This document shows positions 1 through 6,979 of a DNA stretch of 27,169 bases, piece after piece. The notes below the pieces were generated by a model. That model did no database searches. It saw only the letters and a program-made list of their open reading frames with translations, and was not told the DNA's origin. A program made the translations under genes and the position numbers. This DNA comes from a virus. Numbering within the stretch: the stretch's first letter is position 1; every line of letters begins with the position of its first letter. The stretch covers positions 1-27,169 of the IMG/VR virus record IMGVR_UViG_3300025896_000160, one strand, 5' to 3'.

Positions 1-1289
1 CGGAAGCCTTTGAAGCGTGGAAAGCGCAAACTGTAAGTGCCGTCTTGATTCTGTGTAATAGCGTCAGCTCTTACTTCAACCAATTGACCAATAAGAGCAC
101 TGCGATCGCCCCAAAAGCTAATTCGCTGATCGTCGCTAAAGCCACCACCACAATTGACAACGATAGTCTTTCCGTCGTCCACCCCGGAGCAGACCAGTGC
201 TCCAAGTCGCCCAACATTCTTTCCAGTACCTTCTTCAACATTTGTAACCCCTAAGGTAACTTCAATAAACGGCTTGAGTTTCATCCAGGCCACGGTGCGC
301 TTGCACACGTAACCTGCGGCTGGATCTTTAAGCATGATACCTTCGTACCCGCCTGCAATTGCCAGAGCATTGATTTCTTTGTAACGAGTTTGACCTGCAT
401 CAGTATCAAGATCAACAAGTTCTTGCGCCACAACTGTTACATTGGGCAATGCATCTACATTGTTCACATACCAATCAGCAAGTACAGTTGAACGATCAGT
501 CTGACTAACTTTACAAGCACCTGCTTCAAAGTCTTTGAGAGTCATCATATCAAACAAGTTAAGCACTGCGTCATTGGCTTGGGCACTGCTTTTGCGATGG
601 ATCTGCTTCATTAAGTCTTGAAAGCTACCGCTCATAATCTCACCGTCAAAGATCACTGGCTCAAGTAGCGTATTGGCAACCTTTGCAAACTGCTCTTTAA
701 CGTGCGGAAAGTTTACAAGCTCTTTACCATTTCGACTATACTGATCAACGCGACCGTCAGGGTAAACGATAGTGATAACGCGAACACCATCCAATTTAAC
801 CTCGATGATTTTCTTACCAATAACCTTGCTCTCATGATTAGCACTGTCATGAGCAAGCTGGCAACTAAAAACAGGAATGGCATATTGTGGGTACTTCTTC
901 TCGGTTACACGATTGATCGTGCCTTCTGTAAAGCCGGCTCGCATGTCCTTAGTAAGGATACGCATGTACCAGTCATTCCACTCTGCTTGTGTTGCAACTG
1001 CAAGGCAAAGCTCAATTGCTTTTTTAGCGGCATCACCAGTGAGCTTGCGTGTTGCAAGGTCATCTGCAAGTTTTGCAAAGGCTACCCAAGGCAGACCTTG
1101 TCCATCGGGACCACTGTGCTTGGGAACCTTCTTGACTCCGAATGTGATCATGGAGTCATAAGCGAGACGCATGCCAGCAAAGAATTCTGTATTACCTGCT
1201 TCTGCCTCTGCAAGAACAATTGCCTCTTTATTCAAACGGCTGGGATGATCTTCAAGACTTCTAATAACACGGTAACAATCAATGGACAT
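1..1289 (-). CDS. ATP-dependent DNA ligase (3' end outside window)
   Basis: Seals nicks in duplex DNA through a lysyl-AMP intermediate, probably during phage replication and repair. The reading frame is open from an ATG at 1289 to the window edge (about 429 codons). Motif I is KLDGVR with the adenylated lysine near residue 165. Motif Ia-like SRNGKE, motif III FDGEIMSG, motif IV YEGIMLKDP and motif V MKLKPF follow in order, and the last visible residues RFPRFKGF fit the OB-fold end near motif VI. The layout matches T4 gp30-type ligases (487 aa), so a few dozen codons may be missing. The start is backed by GGAG seven bases upstream. Only the C-terminal end is unseen. Confidence 0.95.
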   Translation of the reverse strand, partial: MSIDCYRVIRSLEDHPSRLNKEAIVLAEAEAGNTEFFAGMRLAYDSMITFGVKKVPKHSGPDGQGLPWVAFAKLADDLATRKLTGDAAKKAIELCLAVATQAEWNDWYMRILTKDMRAGFTEGTINRVTEKKYPQYAIPVFSCQLAHDSANHESKVIGKKIIEVKLDGVRVITIVYPDGRVDQYSRNGKELVNFPHVKEQFAKVANTLLEPVIFDGEIMSGSFQDLMKQIHRKSSAQANDAVLNLFDMMTLKDFEAGACKVSQTDRSTVLADWYVNNVDALPNVTVVAQELVDLDTDAGQTRYKEINALAIAGGYEGIMLKDPAAGYVCKRTVAWMKLKPFIEVTLGVTNVEEGTGKNVGRLGALVCSGVDDGKTIVVNCGGGFSDDQRISFWGDRSALIGQLVEVRADAITQNQDGTYSLRFPRFKGF

Positions 1290-1313
1290 TTGCGTCTCCA
1301 AAAAAATTAGTCA

Positions 1314-1331
1314 GGGGCTGTAGCCTGCCCC
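1314..1331 (-). terminator. GC-rich hairpin between a small gene and the DNA ligase
   Basis: On the minus strand GGGGC, an 8-nt loop and GCCCC are followed a few bases later by a run of seven T (1300-1306). It lies just after the stop at 1347. The T run is not directly attached to the stem, so it may be a weak terminator or a processing hairpin before the ligase ribosome binding site. Confidence 0.45.
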
Positions 1332-1346
1332 CGATAGGCGTCACGC

Positions 1347-1637
1347 TTAGGCTGCTTTGGAAACGGGGCCAGTCTTAATAAGATCGGCTACCTTACGTTT
1401 AGTGCGTTTTGCCAGTTCATCTGCAATAGAGATGCCAGCGTGGCCTGGAATATTCTTGGCGTGCAAGAACTCCAGTGCCTCTACCTTAGTAGCAGGCTTA
1501 GACAACTCGTAGAGTTGAATGTCGGTATGACCGGTCTTGACCAAAGTCTTGATACGAGTCATGTCAGTTGCGAAACGTGCTTTAGTCTTGCCATCTTTAG
1601 TAGAATAGCCTGCAACGGTAAAAAGTTTATCTGTCAT
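1347..1637 (-). CDS. hypothetical basic phage protein, 96 aa
   Basis: Small soluble basic protein of unknown function. No signal peptide, membrane segment or metal motif is visible. The C-terminal half (ELAKRTKRKVADLIKTG) is a basic amphipathic stretch that could bind nucleic acid, but this is only a guess. The start is backed by CAGGAAATTAAA before the ATG. It is the first full-length gene after the promoter at 1713-1741 and lies just upstream of the ligase on the same strand, so the two may be co-transcribed. Confidence 0.75.
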   Translation of the reverse strand: MTDKLFTVAGYSTKDGKTKARFATDMTRIKTLVKTGHTDIQLYELSKPATKVEALEFLHAKNIPGHAGISIADELAKRTKRKVADLIKTGPVSKAA

Positions 1638-1661
1638 TTTAATTTCCTGTGTGTGTCAAAG

Positions 1662-1706
1662 TTAGCAAGTAAACCGCTTGCTGTCGGGCATGAACTTCTT
1701 GTCCAT
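1662..1706 (-). CDS. possible 14-residue leader ORF starting at transcription +1
   Basis: ATG at 1706 begins exactly seven bases after the last base of the TATAAT box (1713), so it would be the first base of the transcript. It encodes MDKKFMPDSKRFTC and stops 24 nt before the next gene. Its existence rests only on position; it may be chance. Confidence 0.25.
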   Translation of the reverse strand: MDKKFMPDSKRFTC

Positions 1707-1712
1707 GTTCTT

Positions 1713-1741
1713 ATTATACCATAAAACGGACTACTTGTCAA
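1713..1741 (-). promoter_or_regulatory. sigma70-type promoter, minus strand
   Basis: TTGACA (1736-1741), 17-bp spacer, TATAAT (1713-1718). The -35 box lies in the loop of an 11-bp perfect inverted repeat (1719-1729 with 1742-1752). Drives the 96-aa gene and probably the ligase. Confidence 0.8.
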
Positions 1742-1752
1742 CCGTTTTATGG
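1719..1752. repeat. 11-bp perfect inverted repeat around a -35 box
   Basis: CCATAAAACGG and CCGTTTTATGG are separated by 12 bases holding the -35 element. It could be an operator, or a stem-loop ending the SPFH transcript (stop at 1765). Confidence 0.7.
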
Positions 1753-1764
1753 CATTTATTTCAA

Positions 1765-2571
1765 TTATTTTACGCTGTTAGTTTGGACCGTTGGGGTAAC
1801 AACACCGTTGATTACCAGTGTTTGACCCTTAAAGTTAGCAATCGCACCTGGCAAACTACGCATAGCTTCGGCTTGAGCCTCTGCCATCAGCAACGGAATT
1901 GCCATTGGGTTAGCTTGCATACTTTCGTTGCGCTTACGTGCAGTAGCCACTTTAACTTCTTCAGTCTTAAATTCGTTCTTGGCCTTGACCAATTCGTTTG
2001 CACTTTGTACAACTGAATCAGCAGGGATAATACTACGAATCAAAACTTGCGTAACAGTAATTGAACCATCCAACTTTTCATCAGCCAGAGTCTTGGCCAC
2101 AGTCTCTTTGATCTCTTGTTCCATTGCTGTACGGTTATCACCCATATCCAGTGCATCGTACTTGCGAGCAGCTTTGTAAGTTGCGTTACGAGCAGCATTA
2201 AAGATGTAATTGTACATCAGGTAAGTATCACCATCGTGATATGCATGGAATGATTTGTTCTTGCTATTATAAATCTCAGCAACCTGTGCTTGATTGATAT
2301 TATAGATAACAGTCAAATCAAAGTCTTTCATTGTGGAGTTGTCTTTGGCTTGCGGAGTAATGTCATCAACTTTGACGGCAACTTCCTTAACCGGGAAGGT
2401 CATCACGGTGCCAACCAATGTTTGGTTAAACGAACCAGGAAGCAATTCACCATTGCTAACTTGCTTGTCAAAGCCTACACGCAGACCAACTTCACCAGTT
2501 TCGATACGGGTGCAACCAGCTGCCAGCACAACTGCGGCAGCAACGATAGAAAGTTTAATAACACGATTCAT
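1765..2571 (-). CDS. SPFH/prohibitin-like lipoprotein
   Basis: Predicted membrane-anchored SPFH (band 7) protein of 268 aa. Residues 1-20 form a lipoprotein signal ending in LAAGC, with the lipidated cysteine at 20, so it should sit on the periplasmic side of a membrane. IETGEVGLRV (about 22-31) is the typical start of an SPFH domain, which continues to about residue 190. An alanine/glutamate-rich helical stretch and a short hydrophobic tail follow. Prohibitin-like genes are known in T4-type marine phages; their job is unsettled, with membrane-scaffold or protease-regulating roles proposed. The ATG follows the stop of the upstream mini-gene without a gap (TAAATG), so translation is probably coupled. 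A signal-peptide lipobox on a phage SPFH protein is worth noting. Confidence 0.85.
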   Translation of the reverse strand: MNRVIKLSIVAAAVVLAAGCTRIETGEVGLRVGFDKQVSNGELLPGSFNQTLVGTVMTFPVKEVAVKVDDITPQAKDNSTMKDFDLTVIYNINQAQVAEIYNSKNKSFHAYHDGDTYLMYNYIFNAARNATYKAARKYDALDMGDNRTAMEQEIKETVAKTLADEKLDGSITVTQVLIRSIIPADSVVQSANELVKAKNEFKTEEVKVATARKRNESMQANPMAIPLLMAEAQAEAMRSLPGAIANFKGQTLVINGVVTPTVQTNSVK

Positions 2572-2658
2572 TTAAATAACTCCAAAAAGAAAAAGATTGA
2601 TACCAATGGCAATGCCAAGGGCAACGTAAATAACACGACCAGCAACTTCAGCAAACAT
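2572..2658 (-). CDS. 28-residue single-span membrane peptide
   Basis: MFAEVAGRVIYVALGIAIGI begins this tiny protein; nearly the whole length is one hydrophobic helix. AGGACATT precedes the ATG. Its stop touches the SPFH start and it follows another small membrane protein by 8 nt, so the three form one operon. A regulator or partner of the SPFH protein is a reasonable guess. Confidence 0.7.
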   Translation of the reverse strand: MFAEVAGRVIYVALGIAIGINLFLFGVI

Positions 2659-2666
2659 AATGTCCT

Positions 2667-2843
2667 TTAAAATAAAATAACAATGGTACCAAGAATCATC
2701 AAAGCAATTGCAGAACACATTGCACTATATGCCAACGTTTTAACTAACTGCCATTTTTCCAAGTAGTTAAACTGTCTAAACAATCCAATACAAAATGCAA
2801 TAGCGCATGATAGAATTACAAATACCAAAATGCCTTTAACCAT
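2667..2843 (-). CDS. 58-residue protein with two membrane spans
   Basis: Two hydrophobic helices (about residues 3-20 and 38-57) are joined by a polar loop containing FRQFNYLEKWQ. It is the first gene of the membrane/SPFH operon, 25 nt downstream of the promoter at 2868-2896. Family unknown to me. Confidence 0.75.
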   Translation of the reverse strand: MVKGILVFVILSCAIAFCIGLFRQFNYLEKWQLVKTLAYSAMCSAIALMILGTIVILF

Positions 2844-2867
2844 ATCATCCTTTGTTGCTAAGTGTTA

Positions 2868-2896
2868 ATTATAACGTACTTTGTTCGAACTGTCAA
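2868..2896 (-). promoter_or_regulatory. consensus sigma70 promoter, minus strand
   Basis: TTGACA (2891-2896), 17 bp, TATAAT (2868-2873). The block 2852-2899 matches 5945-5992 at about 45 of 48 bases, so it is a duplicated promoter/leader cassette. Drives the small membrane genes and the SPFH gene. Confidence 0.9.
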
Positions 2897-2902
2897 CCAC
2901 TT

Positions 2903-3190
2903 TTAGAACTTTGTCATGCCTAATTTTGCCAGCATCAATTGACCCGTAAAGTCATCGGGTAATAGAGCCTGTCCTTTAGGTCCAATTTCCTGATTGTAAT
3001 GGCTCACGTATTCGTAACCCTTACGCTCTTTCTTGTGTGCTTGGTCTTCGGCATCCCAAACTCGGTCGTAATGCTTAAAGCTCAGGGAGCCTTTTGCTCT
3101 GCCCCAGAAGCTTAAAGCACCTTGATCTGTTTTGGTCCATCCCCAGATCTTATCTGAGTTACCATCTTTAAAATGATACAATGCAATCAT
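2903..3190 (-). CDS. WGR-domain-like small protein
   Basis: A 95-aa protein that looks like a stand-alone WGR module: NSDKIWGW, then GALSFWGRAKGSLSFKHY, matches the fold's pattern of an aromatic-rich sheet with the W-G-R signature near residue 30. WGR domains occur in PARPs and in bacterial MolR/YehF-type proteins, where they contact DNA ends or nucleic acid. The chosen ATG (3190) has AGGAG six bases upstream; an ATG eight codons earlier lacks one. A promoter for the downstream operon lies just past its stop, and a plus-strand homing endonuclease starts divergently 52 nt upstream. Confidence 0.7.
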   Translation of the reverse strand: MIALYHFKDGNSDKIWGWTKTDQGALSFWGRAKGSLSFKHYDRVWDAEDQAHKKERKGYEYVSHYNQEIGPKGQALLPDDFTGQLMLAKLGMTKF

Positions 3191-3241
3191 TATAACTCCT
3201 TTGTAATGTGCCACGAAAGGTGAAACTTGGATAAATAAAAC

Positions 3242-3940
3242 ATGATATACTTATATGTAAAAACTCACAACAAAACAGGCCTCAAATACTTAGGGAAAAC
3301 AGTTGCCATAGATCCGCATTTATACAAGGGGTCAGGTAAGTTATGGAGACTGCATTGTTCTAAGCATGGGTACGATTATACAACAGAAATTATATTTCAA
3401 TCAGAATCTAAGGAAGAAATTAGGAAGCAAGGTATACATTATAGCGAATTATGGAATGTTGTAAAAAGTAGAGAATGGGCTAATCTAACAGTTGAAGAAG
3501 GATCAGGTGGAGCTATTGAAGGATCACATAAACCAGAAGTAAATGCAAAAAGATCTGCCGCTTTAAAAGGAAGGACATTTACAGAAGAACATCGTAAAAA
3601 ACTTTCTGAGGCAAATAAAGGTCATAAGGATATGCGATCAGATGAAACCAAAAGAAAAGCGGCCGAGAAGGCATCTGCGAAACTTAAAGGTCGAGCTAAG
3701 CCAGTTGGATTTGGCGAACAAGTTAGTGCTTTTCATAAAGGTAAAGTAATGTCCAATGAATCTAAAGAAAAGATGAAATCTGCCTGGACAGTAGAGAGAA
3801 AGGCTGCACAGGCTGAAAGACTTAGACTTCAAAATTCTTCTCGTCCTTTACTTACATGTCCACACTGTGGCCTGCAAGGAACATCACCGGGCAACATGAA
3901 AAGATATCATTTTGATAATTGCTCCAAATGCTTGCAGTGA
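3242..3940 (+). CDS. GIY-YIG homing endonuclease with NUMOD3 repeats
   Basis: Free-standing Seg-like homing endonuclease, 232 aa. The N-terminal nuclease domain starts IYLYVKTH and has KYLGKT (about 15-20) as the GIY...YIG pair, then YKGSGKLW and a long catalytic helix. The middle holds several NUMOD3-type DNA-binding repeats ([19 protein letters not shown] near 110-128 and variants to about 185). The C-terminus has a CPHC...HxxxxC zinc-finger-like motif (about 207-228). These genes nick a cognate site and spread by repair. It lies against the direction of its neighbours and its last 34 nt overlap the end of the SWIM gene, as expected for a mobile intruder. TAAATA four bases before the ATG suggests a late, possibly leaderless, promoter. 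Confidence 0.9.
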   Translation: MIYLYVKTHNKTGLKYLGKTVAIDPHLYKGSGKLWRLHCSKHGYDYTTEIIFQSESKEEIRKQGIHYSELWNVVKSREWANLTVEEGSGGAIEGSHKPEVNAKRSAALKGRTFTEEHRKKLSEANKGHKDMRSDETKRKAAEKASAKLKGRAKPVGFGEQVSAFHKGKVMSNESKEKMKSAWTVERKAAQAERLRLQNSSRPLLTCPHCGLQGTSPGNMKRYHFDNCSKCLQ

Positions 3941-4239
3941 GATCTGAATAAAAATCCTGGGCAAGTGCAAGTCTTTGCATCTGGATCAACTTCGTACACT
4001 GCACCCCGGCTACCTTCGACGCGGATCATGTTGGATTCAATCTTTGCTGTGAACGGATTAGAATTGAGTGCTTCAAACTTACGACCACGCTTGTCAATAC
4101 GCAAGGGCTTCTTAAAGTAAAACGCATCGCCTTCGCCCCACTTGATGTAAGCAACTGCTTTGTCACCATCCATCAAGTAAGTGTGGTTTGGTTGCACTTT
4201 AACATTTTCCCAAACTGTAGTTTCGCGTACTGCAATCAT
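3907..4239 (-). CDS. SWIM zinc-finger protein
   Basis: A 110-aa protein ending in [16 protein letters not shown]91-x-C93 followed by C102-x-H104, the SWIM zinc-binding pattern found in DNA- or protein-binding factors. The N-terminal 85 residues are beta-rich without a motif I know. The last twelve codons, including the CxH half of the zinc site, are read on the opposite strand as the C-terminus of the homing endonuclease. GGAGCCGAAA before the ATG supports the start. Confidence 0.8.
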   Translation of the reverse strand: MIAVRETTVWENVKVQPNHTYLMDGDKAVAYIKWGEGDAFYFKKPLRIDKRGRKFEALNSNPFTAKIESNMIRVEGSRGAVYEVDPDAKTCTCPGFLFRSHCKHLEQLSK

Positions 4240-4249
4240 TTTCGGCTCC

Positions 4250-4624
4250 TTACAGATTCAACAATTCACGTTCTTCGGCAGTCAACAATGTATTGACCTT
4301 ACGCAATGCTTCTGCCTTAACTTCTGCCAAACGCTGTTGTTCAGCCTGTTCCTCTTCGTAACGATCCAAAGTGTAATCTAGGTCTTCCAACTGTTCCTGA
4401 CTGTTTGGACTCTGTGCATAAGCAAGGGTCCAAACAGTGCGAGCATCATTATATGCAAAGACTTGAAACTTATTGTCTACTACTGACAAGTCAAAAGACT
4501 GACTGGTTGCACGGGTCAGCACGTTCATCAAACGCATCGGATACTCTGCAACTTCTCTGCTCAATCGGGCTTCACGTTCTGCATCAAATCGTGCGTTACG
4601 CTGTGCTACTGTTTCTCTTGCCAT
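4250..4624 (-). CDS. hypothetical charged helical protein, 124 aa
   Basis: Begins [20 protein letters not shown] and ends with a Glu-rich helical region ([19 protein letters not shown]), suggesting a coiled coil at about residues 88-115. No known domain. The start at 4624 has CGGAGTTTAAA before it; an ATG 15 codons upstream lacks a binding site and lies closer to the promoter. It is followed after 10 nt by the SWIM gene, probably in one unit from the promoter at 4658-4686. Confidence 0.75.
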   Translation of the reverse strand: MARETVAQRNARFDAEREARLSREVAEYPMRLMNVLTRATSQSFDLSVVDNKFQVFAYNDARTVWTLAYAQSPNSQEQLEDLDYTLDRYEEEQAEQQRLAEVKAEALRKVNTLLTAEERELLNL

Positions 4625-4657
4625 TTTAAACTCCGGTTTGTTGCTGTCTATATGTAT

Positions 4658-4686
4658 ATTATAGCGCAACTTGAGCCTATTGTCAA
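4658..4686 (-). promoter_or_regulatory. consensus sigma70 promoter, minus strand
   Basis: TTGACA (4681-4686), 17 bp, TATAAT (4658-4663), preceded by CGG like most promoters in this window. Drives the 124-aa gene and the SWIM gene. Confidence 0.9.
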
Positions 4687-4726
4687 CCGTTTTTAGCCTC
4701 TTTTTGGACTATTTTTCTGTTGTTTT

Positions 4727-5011
4727 TTAGCGACTAATCACTTCAATTTGCAAGATATGAGCCAATGATTCTGCAAGATTTTCATCTGGAGTAATAACAT
4801 GCAACTTGGTCATATTACGATCCTTGACTCGATCATAATATCTAATCTGCACAATACGTCCACCGTTTGCTGGCAGCACTGCAAAGTGGATAGCATTATC
4901 GTGATTTATCTCAAGATCATCTGAAGGGGAATCTTCTGCAACCATACATTCGTTGTCAGCGCCATCGTCGTATAGCCATTCGCGAAACTTTCGCTTTAAA
5001 TTAAATTTCAT
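4727..5011 (-). CDS. conserved small phage protein (KRKFREWLYDD type), 94 aa
   Basis: N-terminus MKFNLKRKFREWLYDDGADN, acidic middle, then a beta-rich C-terminal half (IHFAVLPANGGRIVQIRYYD). I associate this layout with small uncharacterised proteins of T4-like marine phages; function unknown. The ATG at 5011 (GAGATCTACAAAA upstream) is preferred to earlier ATGs in the same frame, because those would overlap the neighbouring gene and give a low-complexity basic N-terminus. Confidence 0.75.
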   Translation of the reverse strand: MKFNLKRKFREWLYDDGADNECMVAEDSPSDDLEINHDNAIHFAVLPANGGRIVQIRYYDRVKDRNMTKLHVITPDENLAESLAHILQIEVISR

Positions 5012-5075
5012 TTTTGTAGATCTCTTTAAAGTTGAAGGTGCAGTGGTTGCATATTTTGCACCCAGCACGGCTCTT

Positions 5076-5294
5076 TTAATGTTCGAATTCCCAGCGGTAT
5101 AGGCCCTGGGTCTTCTCTTCGATTGTCTCGCACCAATCACTGTATTCTTGGATAAACCGGATATAGTCTTCATAATCAATTCTCACATCTGTGCTATATG
5201 TTTCTAACGCGCCACCAACAAGAGAAACAAAGCGCGGTTCAAGACCATTTGTAACTTCAGCAAGATGTGGCCACTGCTCAGAATAGTTTGACAT
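5076..5294 (-). CDS. hypothetical acidic protein, 72 aa
   Basis: Acidic, aromatic-rich small protein (IDYEDYIRFIQEYSDWCETI). Its ATG shares a base with the stop of the upstream gene (TAATG), so translation is likely coupled. No recognisable domain. Confidence 0.75.
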   Translation of the reverse strand: MSNYSEQWPHLAEVTNGLEPRFVSLVGGALETYSTDVRIDYEDYIRFIQEYSDWCETIEEKTQGLYRWEFEH

Positions 5295-5425
5295 TATGCA
5301 GTTACTCCAAAACTGTTGAGTACTGACACAACTTTACCAAGACTGAGTTTCAGTCTGACAGCAATTTCTTCAGCTTCCCAGCCTTCAATAAACATTTCCT
5401 GGATATCATATTCAAGTTCGCCCAT
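5294..5425 (-). CDS. 43-residue helix-turn-helix-like protein
   Basis: MGELEYDIQEMFIEGWEAEE followed by IAVRLKLSLGKVVSVLNSFG reads as two or three helices with the spacing of a helix-turn-helix, so it may be a miniature DNA-binding regulator. AAAGGAAATATT precedes this ATG. An alternative ATG at 5482 overlaps the previous stop as ATGA and would add 19 residues; the stronger binding site favours the shorter form. Confidence 0.65.
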   Translation of the reverse strand: MGELEYDIQEMFIEGWEAEEIAVRLKLSLGKVVSVLNSFGVTA

Positions 5426-5478
5426 AATATTTCCTTTAAGTTTATCTGTTGACATTTGCTTTTTACTAACGAACCCGG

Positions 5479-5934
5479 TCATACTGTTTCTTCTTGCAGT
5501 GCTTCTGACAGTGCTACCAATCGGCTACCTTTATCTGGGCAACCAACATACCAAACATCATCTCGCATGATGTAGTAATACTCAGCACCACACTCGTCCA
5601 CGCGGCGCAGGAAGTCTGCAAAGGTATGGTCTACCGCCCAGGTTTGGCCTTTTTCTTCTCTGTCGCGTTCATAGAACGTGCATGAATTTCCGTGGTCCAA
5701 CTCGTGTTGCTTACGTTCTTCTGGGGTGAGGTGGTACGTGTCGAAGGCGTGCTTTTCGCCAAGGCTTTTGCCGAGGACACTGAGATTCCCAAGGGCCACA
5801 AGCTGGTTGGCTTTTGCAGAGTCATAATGTTCCTGAAGTAGTACGCCGTTATTTGAAAGATAACCATTCCAATGACAATATACTGATTTGCAAACATCAC
5901 CGTGCATTACACCAATTCGACTACGTGTGCCCAT
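5479..5934 (-). CDS. conserved phage protein (MGTRSRIGV type), 151 aa
   Basis: Starts MGTRSRIGVMHGDVCKSVYC and contains HWNGYLSNNGVLLQEHYDSA. I have seen this N-terminal pattern in accessory proteins of many large phages, but know no function. Several Cys, His and Trp residues are spread along the chain (for example C15, C20, H21), without a clear metal motif. AAGGAGTTCATA before the ATG supports the start. First gene of a unit that continues through the 43-, 72- and 94-aa genes. Confidence 0.8.
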   Translation of the reverse strand: MGTRSRIGVMHGDVCKSVYCHWNGYLSNNGVLLQEHYDSAKANQLVALGNLSVLGKSLGEKHAFDTYHLTPEERKQHELDHGNSCTFYERDREEKGQTWAVDHTFADFLRRVDECGAEYYYIMRDDVWYVGCPDKGSRLVALSEALQEETV

Positions 5935-5960
5935 TATGAACTCCTTGTTGCTAAGTGTTA

Positions 5961-5989
5961 ATTATAACGTACTTTGTCCAAACTGTCAA
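5961..5989 (-). promoter_or_regulatory. consensus sigma70 promoter, minus strand
   Basis: TTGACA (5984-5989), 17 bp, TATAAT (5961-5966). Near-identical copy of the promoter/leader cassette at 2852-2899. Confidence 0.9.
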
Positions 5990-5998
5990 CCAATCCCC

Positions 5999-6130
5999 TT
6001 ACTTCTTTGCGGGCTTTTGGGTTGCTTCTTTGGCAGCAATTTTGCCCGAATATGCGTTAGACGCTTTGTGGATAAGGCCCGTAGGAGTGATAGTAACTGT
6101 GCCAGTAGCGATTTGGTAAGTGTTTTTCAT
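5999..6130 (-). CDS. 43-residue lysine/alanine-rich protein
   Basis: MKNTYQIATGTVTITPTGLI then a Lys/Ala-rich tail ending KKPAKK-like. AAAAGGCTTACATG-type spacing supports the start, and a perfect promoter lies 27 nt upstream. Small basic protein, perhaps nucleic-acid binding; unknown family. Confidence 0.65.
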   Translation of the reverse strand: MKNTYQIATGTVTITPTGLIHKASNAYSGKIAAKEATQKPAKK

Positions 6131-6156
6131 GTAAGCCTTTTGTTGTTTAAGTGTAT

Positions 6157-6185
6157 ATTATACTGCAATTTGTCCGAACTGTCAA
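6157..6185 (-). promoter_or_regulatory. consensus sigma70 promoter, minus strand
   Basis: TTGACA (6180-6185), 17 bp, TATAAT (6157-6162). Drives the single 43-residue gene. Confidence 0.9.
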
Positions 6186-6209
6186 CCAATAACCCTTGCG
6201 GGTTACGGG

Positions 6210-6464
6210 TTATGCAAACACTGCACCCTTGAAGTTCTCATAGTCGTAAAATGCAACAAGCTCGCGATCTTTAAAGTAAACGCAGAGTCCGCCCAGGTCG
6301 TCTTCTTTGTTATAGGTGCCTGCAATGTCTGCTTCAAAACGTGCTTGCAACGCTTCCATTTTGTCGTCACCAGTGGCATCAAAAGACTTTACTGCTTCTA
6401 CTTCATAATCGTGCGTGTACTTTTCAACTGAGTTAATTTGCAATTCTTGAGCATCTGTAAGCAT
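6210..6464 (-). CDS. hypothetical acidic protein, 84 aa
   Basis: Acidic protein with a helical first half and a short C-terminal beta segment (GGLCVYFKDRELVAFYDYEN). Unknown family. Its leader and promoter (6462-6499) are a base-perfect copy of those of the next upstream gene. Confidence 0.75.
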   Translation of the reverse strand: MLTDAQELQINSVEKYTHDYEVEAVKSFDATGDDKMEALQARFEADIAGTYNKEDDLGGLCVYFKDRELVAFYDYENFKGAVFA

Positions 6465-6499
6465 AGCAGTTCCTTTGTTGTTTAAGTATTAATTATAAC
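6462..6499. repeat. 38-bp direct repeat, copy 1 (start codon, leader and -10 box)
   Basis: Identical to 6748-6785. It spans the start codon, ribosome binding site AAAGGAACTGCT, leader and -10 box of two unrelated small genes, so a whole expression cassette has been duplicated. Confidence 0.9.
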
Positions 6500-6520
6500 A
6501 GATTTCAGATTTAATGTCAA
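6492..6520 (-). promoter_or_regulatory. consensus sigma70 promoter, minus strand
   Basis: TTGACA (6515-6520), 17 bp, TATAAT (6492-6497). Drives the 84-aa gene. Confidence 0.9.
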
Positions 6521-6537
6521 CCGAACGTTGCCTTTGA

Positions 6538-6750
6538 TTAGTCGTACTGTGGATGACACATTGCACAGACTGCCCAATAACTGACGTTATATCTTTTGGC
6601 CAATTGCTTACAAACTTGTGCCACTCCTATCTTGCGCCAACGGCACGGGTCCTTCATTGACACTGGCGGACGCAGAGCGTATTCGCGACGTAGACGCCGC
6701 TTTAGTACGTTACAACGTGCGATAAGTCCACTTGGTCCGGTTGGATACAT
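6538..6750 (-). CDS. hypothetical basic Cys/Arg-rich protein, 70 aa
   Basis: Arg-rich N-terminal half (CNVLKRRLRREYALRPP) and a helical segment (VAQVCKQLAKRYNVSYWAVC) that could be a small helix-turn-helix, then CxxC-H near the end. Homing-endonuclease-associated DNA-binding domains look similar, but I cannot assign it. Confidence 0.65.
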   Translation of the reverse strand: MYPTGPSGLIARCNVLKRRLRREYALRPPVSMKDPCRWRKIGVAQVCKQLAKRYNVSYWAVCAMCHPQYD

Positions 6751-6785
6751 AGCAGTTCCTTTGTTGTTTAAGTATTAATTATAAC
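6748..6785. repeat. 38-bp direct repeat, copy 2
   Basis: Second copy of the leader/promoter cassette at 6462-6499. Confidence 0.9.
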
Positions 6786-6806
6786 GTCTTTTGAGCCTGT
6801 TGTCAA
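6778..6806 (-). promoter_or_regulatory. consensus sigma70 promoter, minus strand
   Basis: TTGACA (6801-6806), 17 bp, TATAAT (6778-6783). The TGA stop of the upstream 55-aa gene is the TGA inside this -35 box. Confidence 0.9.
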
Positions 6807-6970
6807 CCGTTTTGTTGTTGTATTTTTGCAACACCAAATGCCATAATTACAAGGCCAATTATGGCCAAGATTGCTGTGGTAAGCAGGCTGGCAGCAGGAT
6901 CAACTTCCAGCGAGCCAACTGCACCAAACACAATCATAAAACCAATAAAAAATCGAATCATTCCGGGCAT
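6803..6970 (-). CDS. 55-residue protein with two membrane spans
   Basis: MPGMIRFFIGFMIVFGAVGS is a first hydrophobic helix; a second (LLTTAILAIIGLVIMAFGVA) precedes a polar tail. AAGGAATTATT before the ATG. The stop codon lies inside the -35 box of the next promoter, and the last codons form part of a small stem-loop (6817-6832). Confidence 0.75.
   Translation of the reverse strand: MPGMIRFFIGFMIVFGAVGSLEVDPAASLLTTAILAIIGLVIMAFGVAKIQQQNG
6817..6832 (-). repeat. stem-loop upstream of a promoter (GTTG...CAAC)
   Basis: Degenerate member of the family GTTGT-ATTTTT-ACAAC, placed about 11 bp upstream of a -35 box as at 8451, 7316 and 22611. Confidence 0.5.
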
Positions 6971-6979
6971 AATAATTCC

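Noticed and set aside
702-1310. Long plus-strand reading frame of 202 codons
   Set aside because: It is antisense to the DNA ligase, whose frame is motif-rich and open over 1289 nt; the plus frame has low-complexity Cys/Leu composition and no ribosome binding site.
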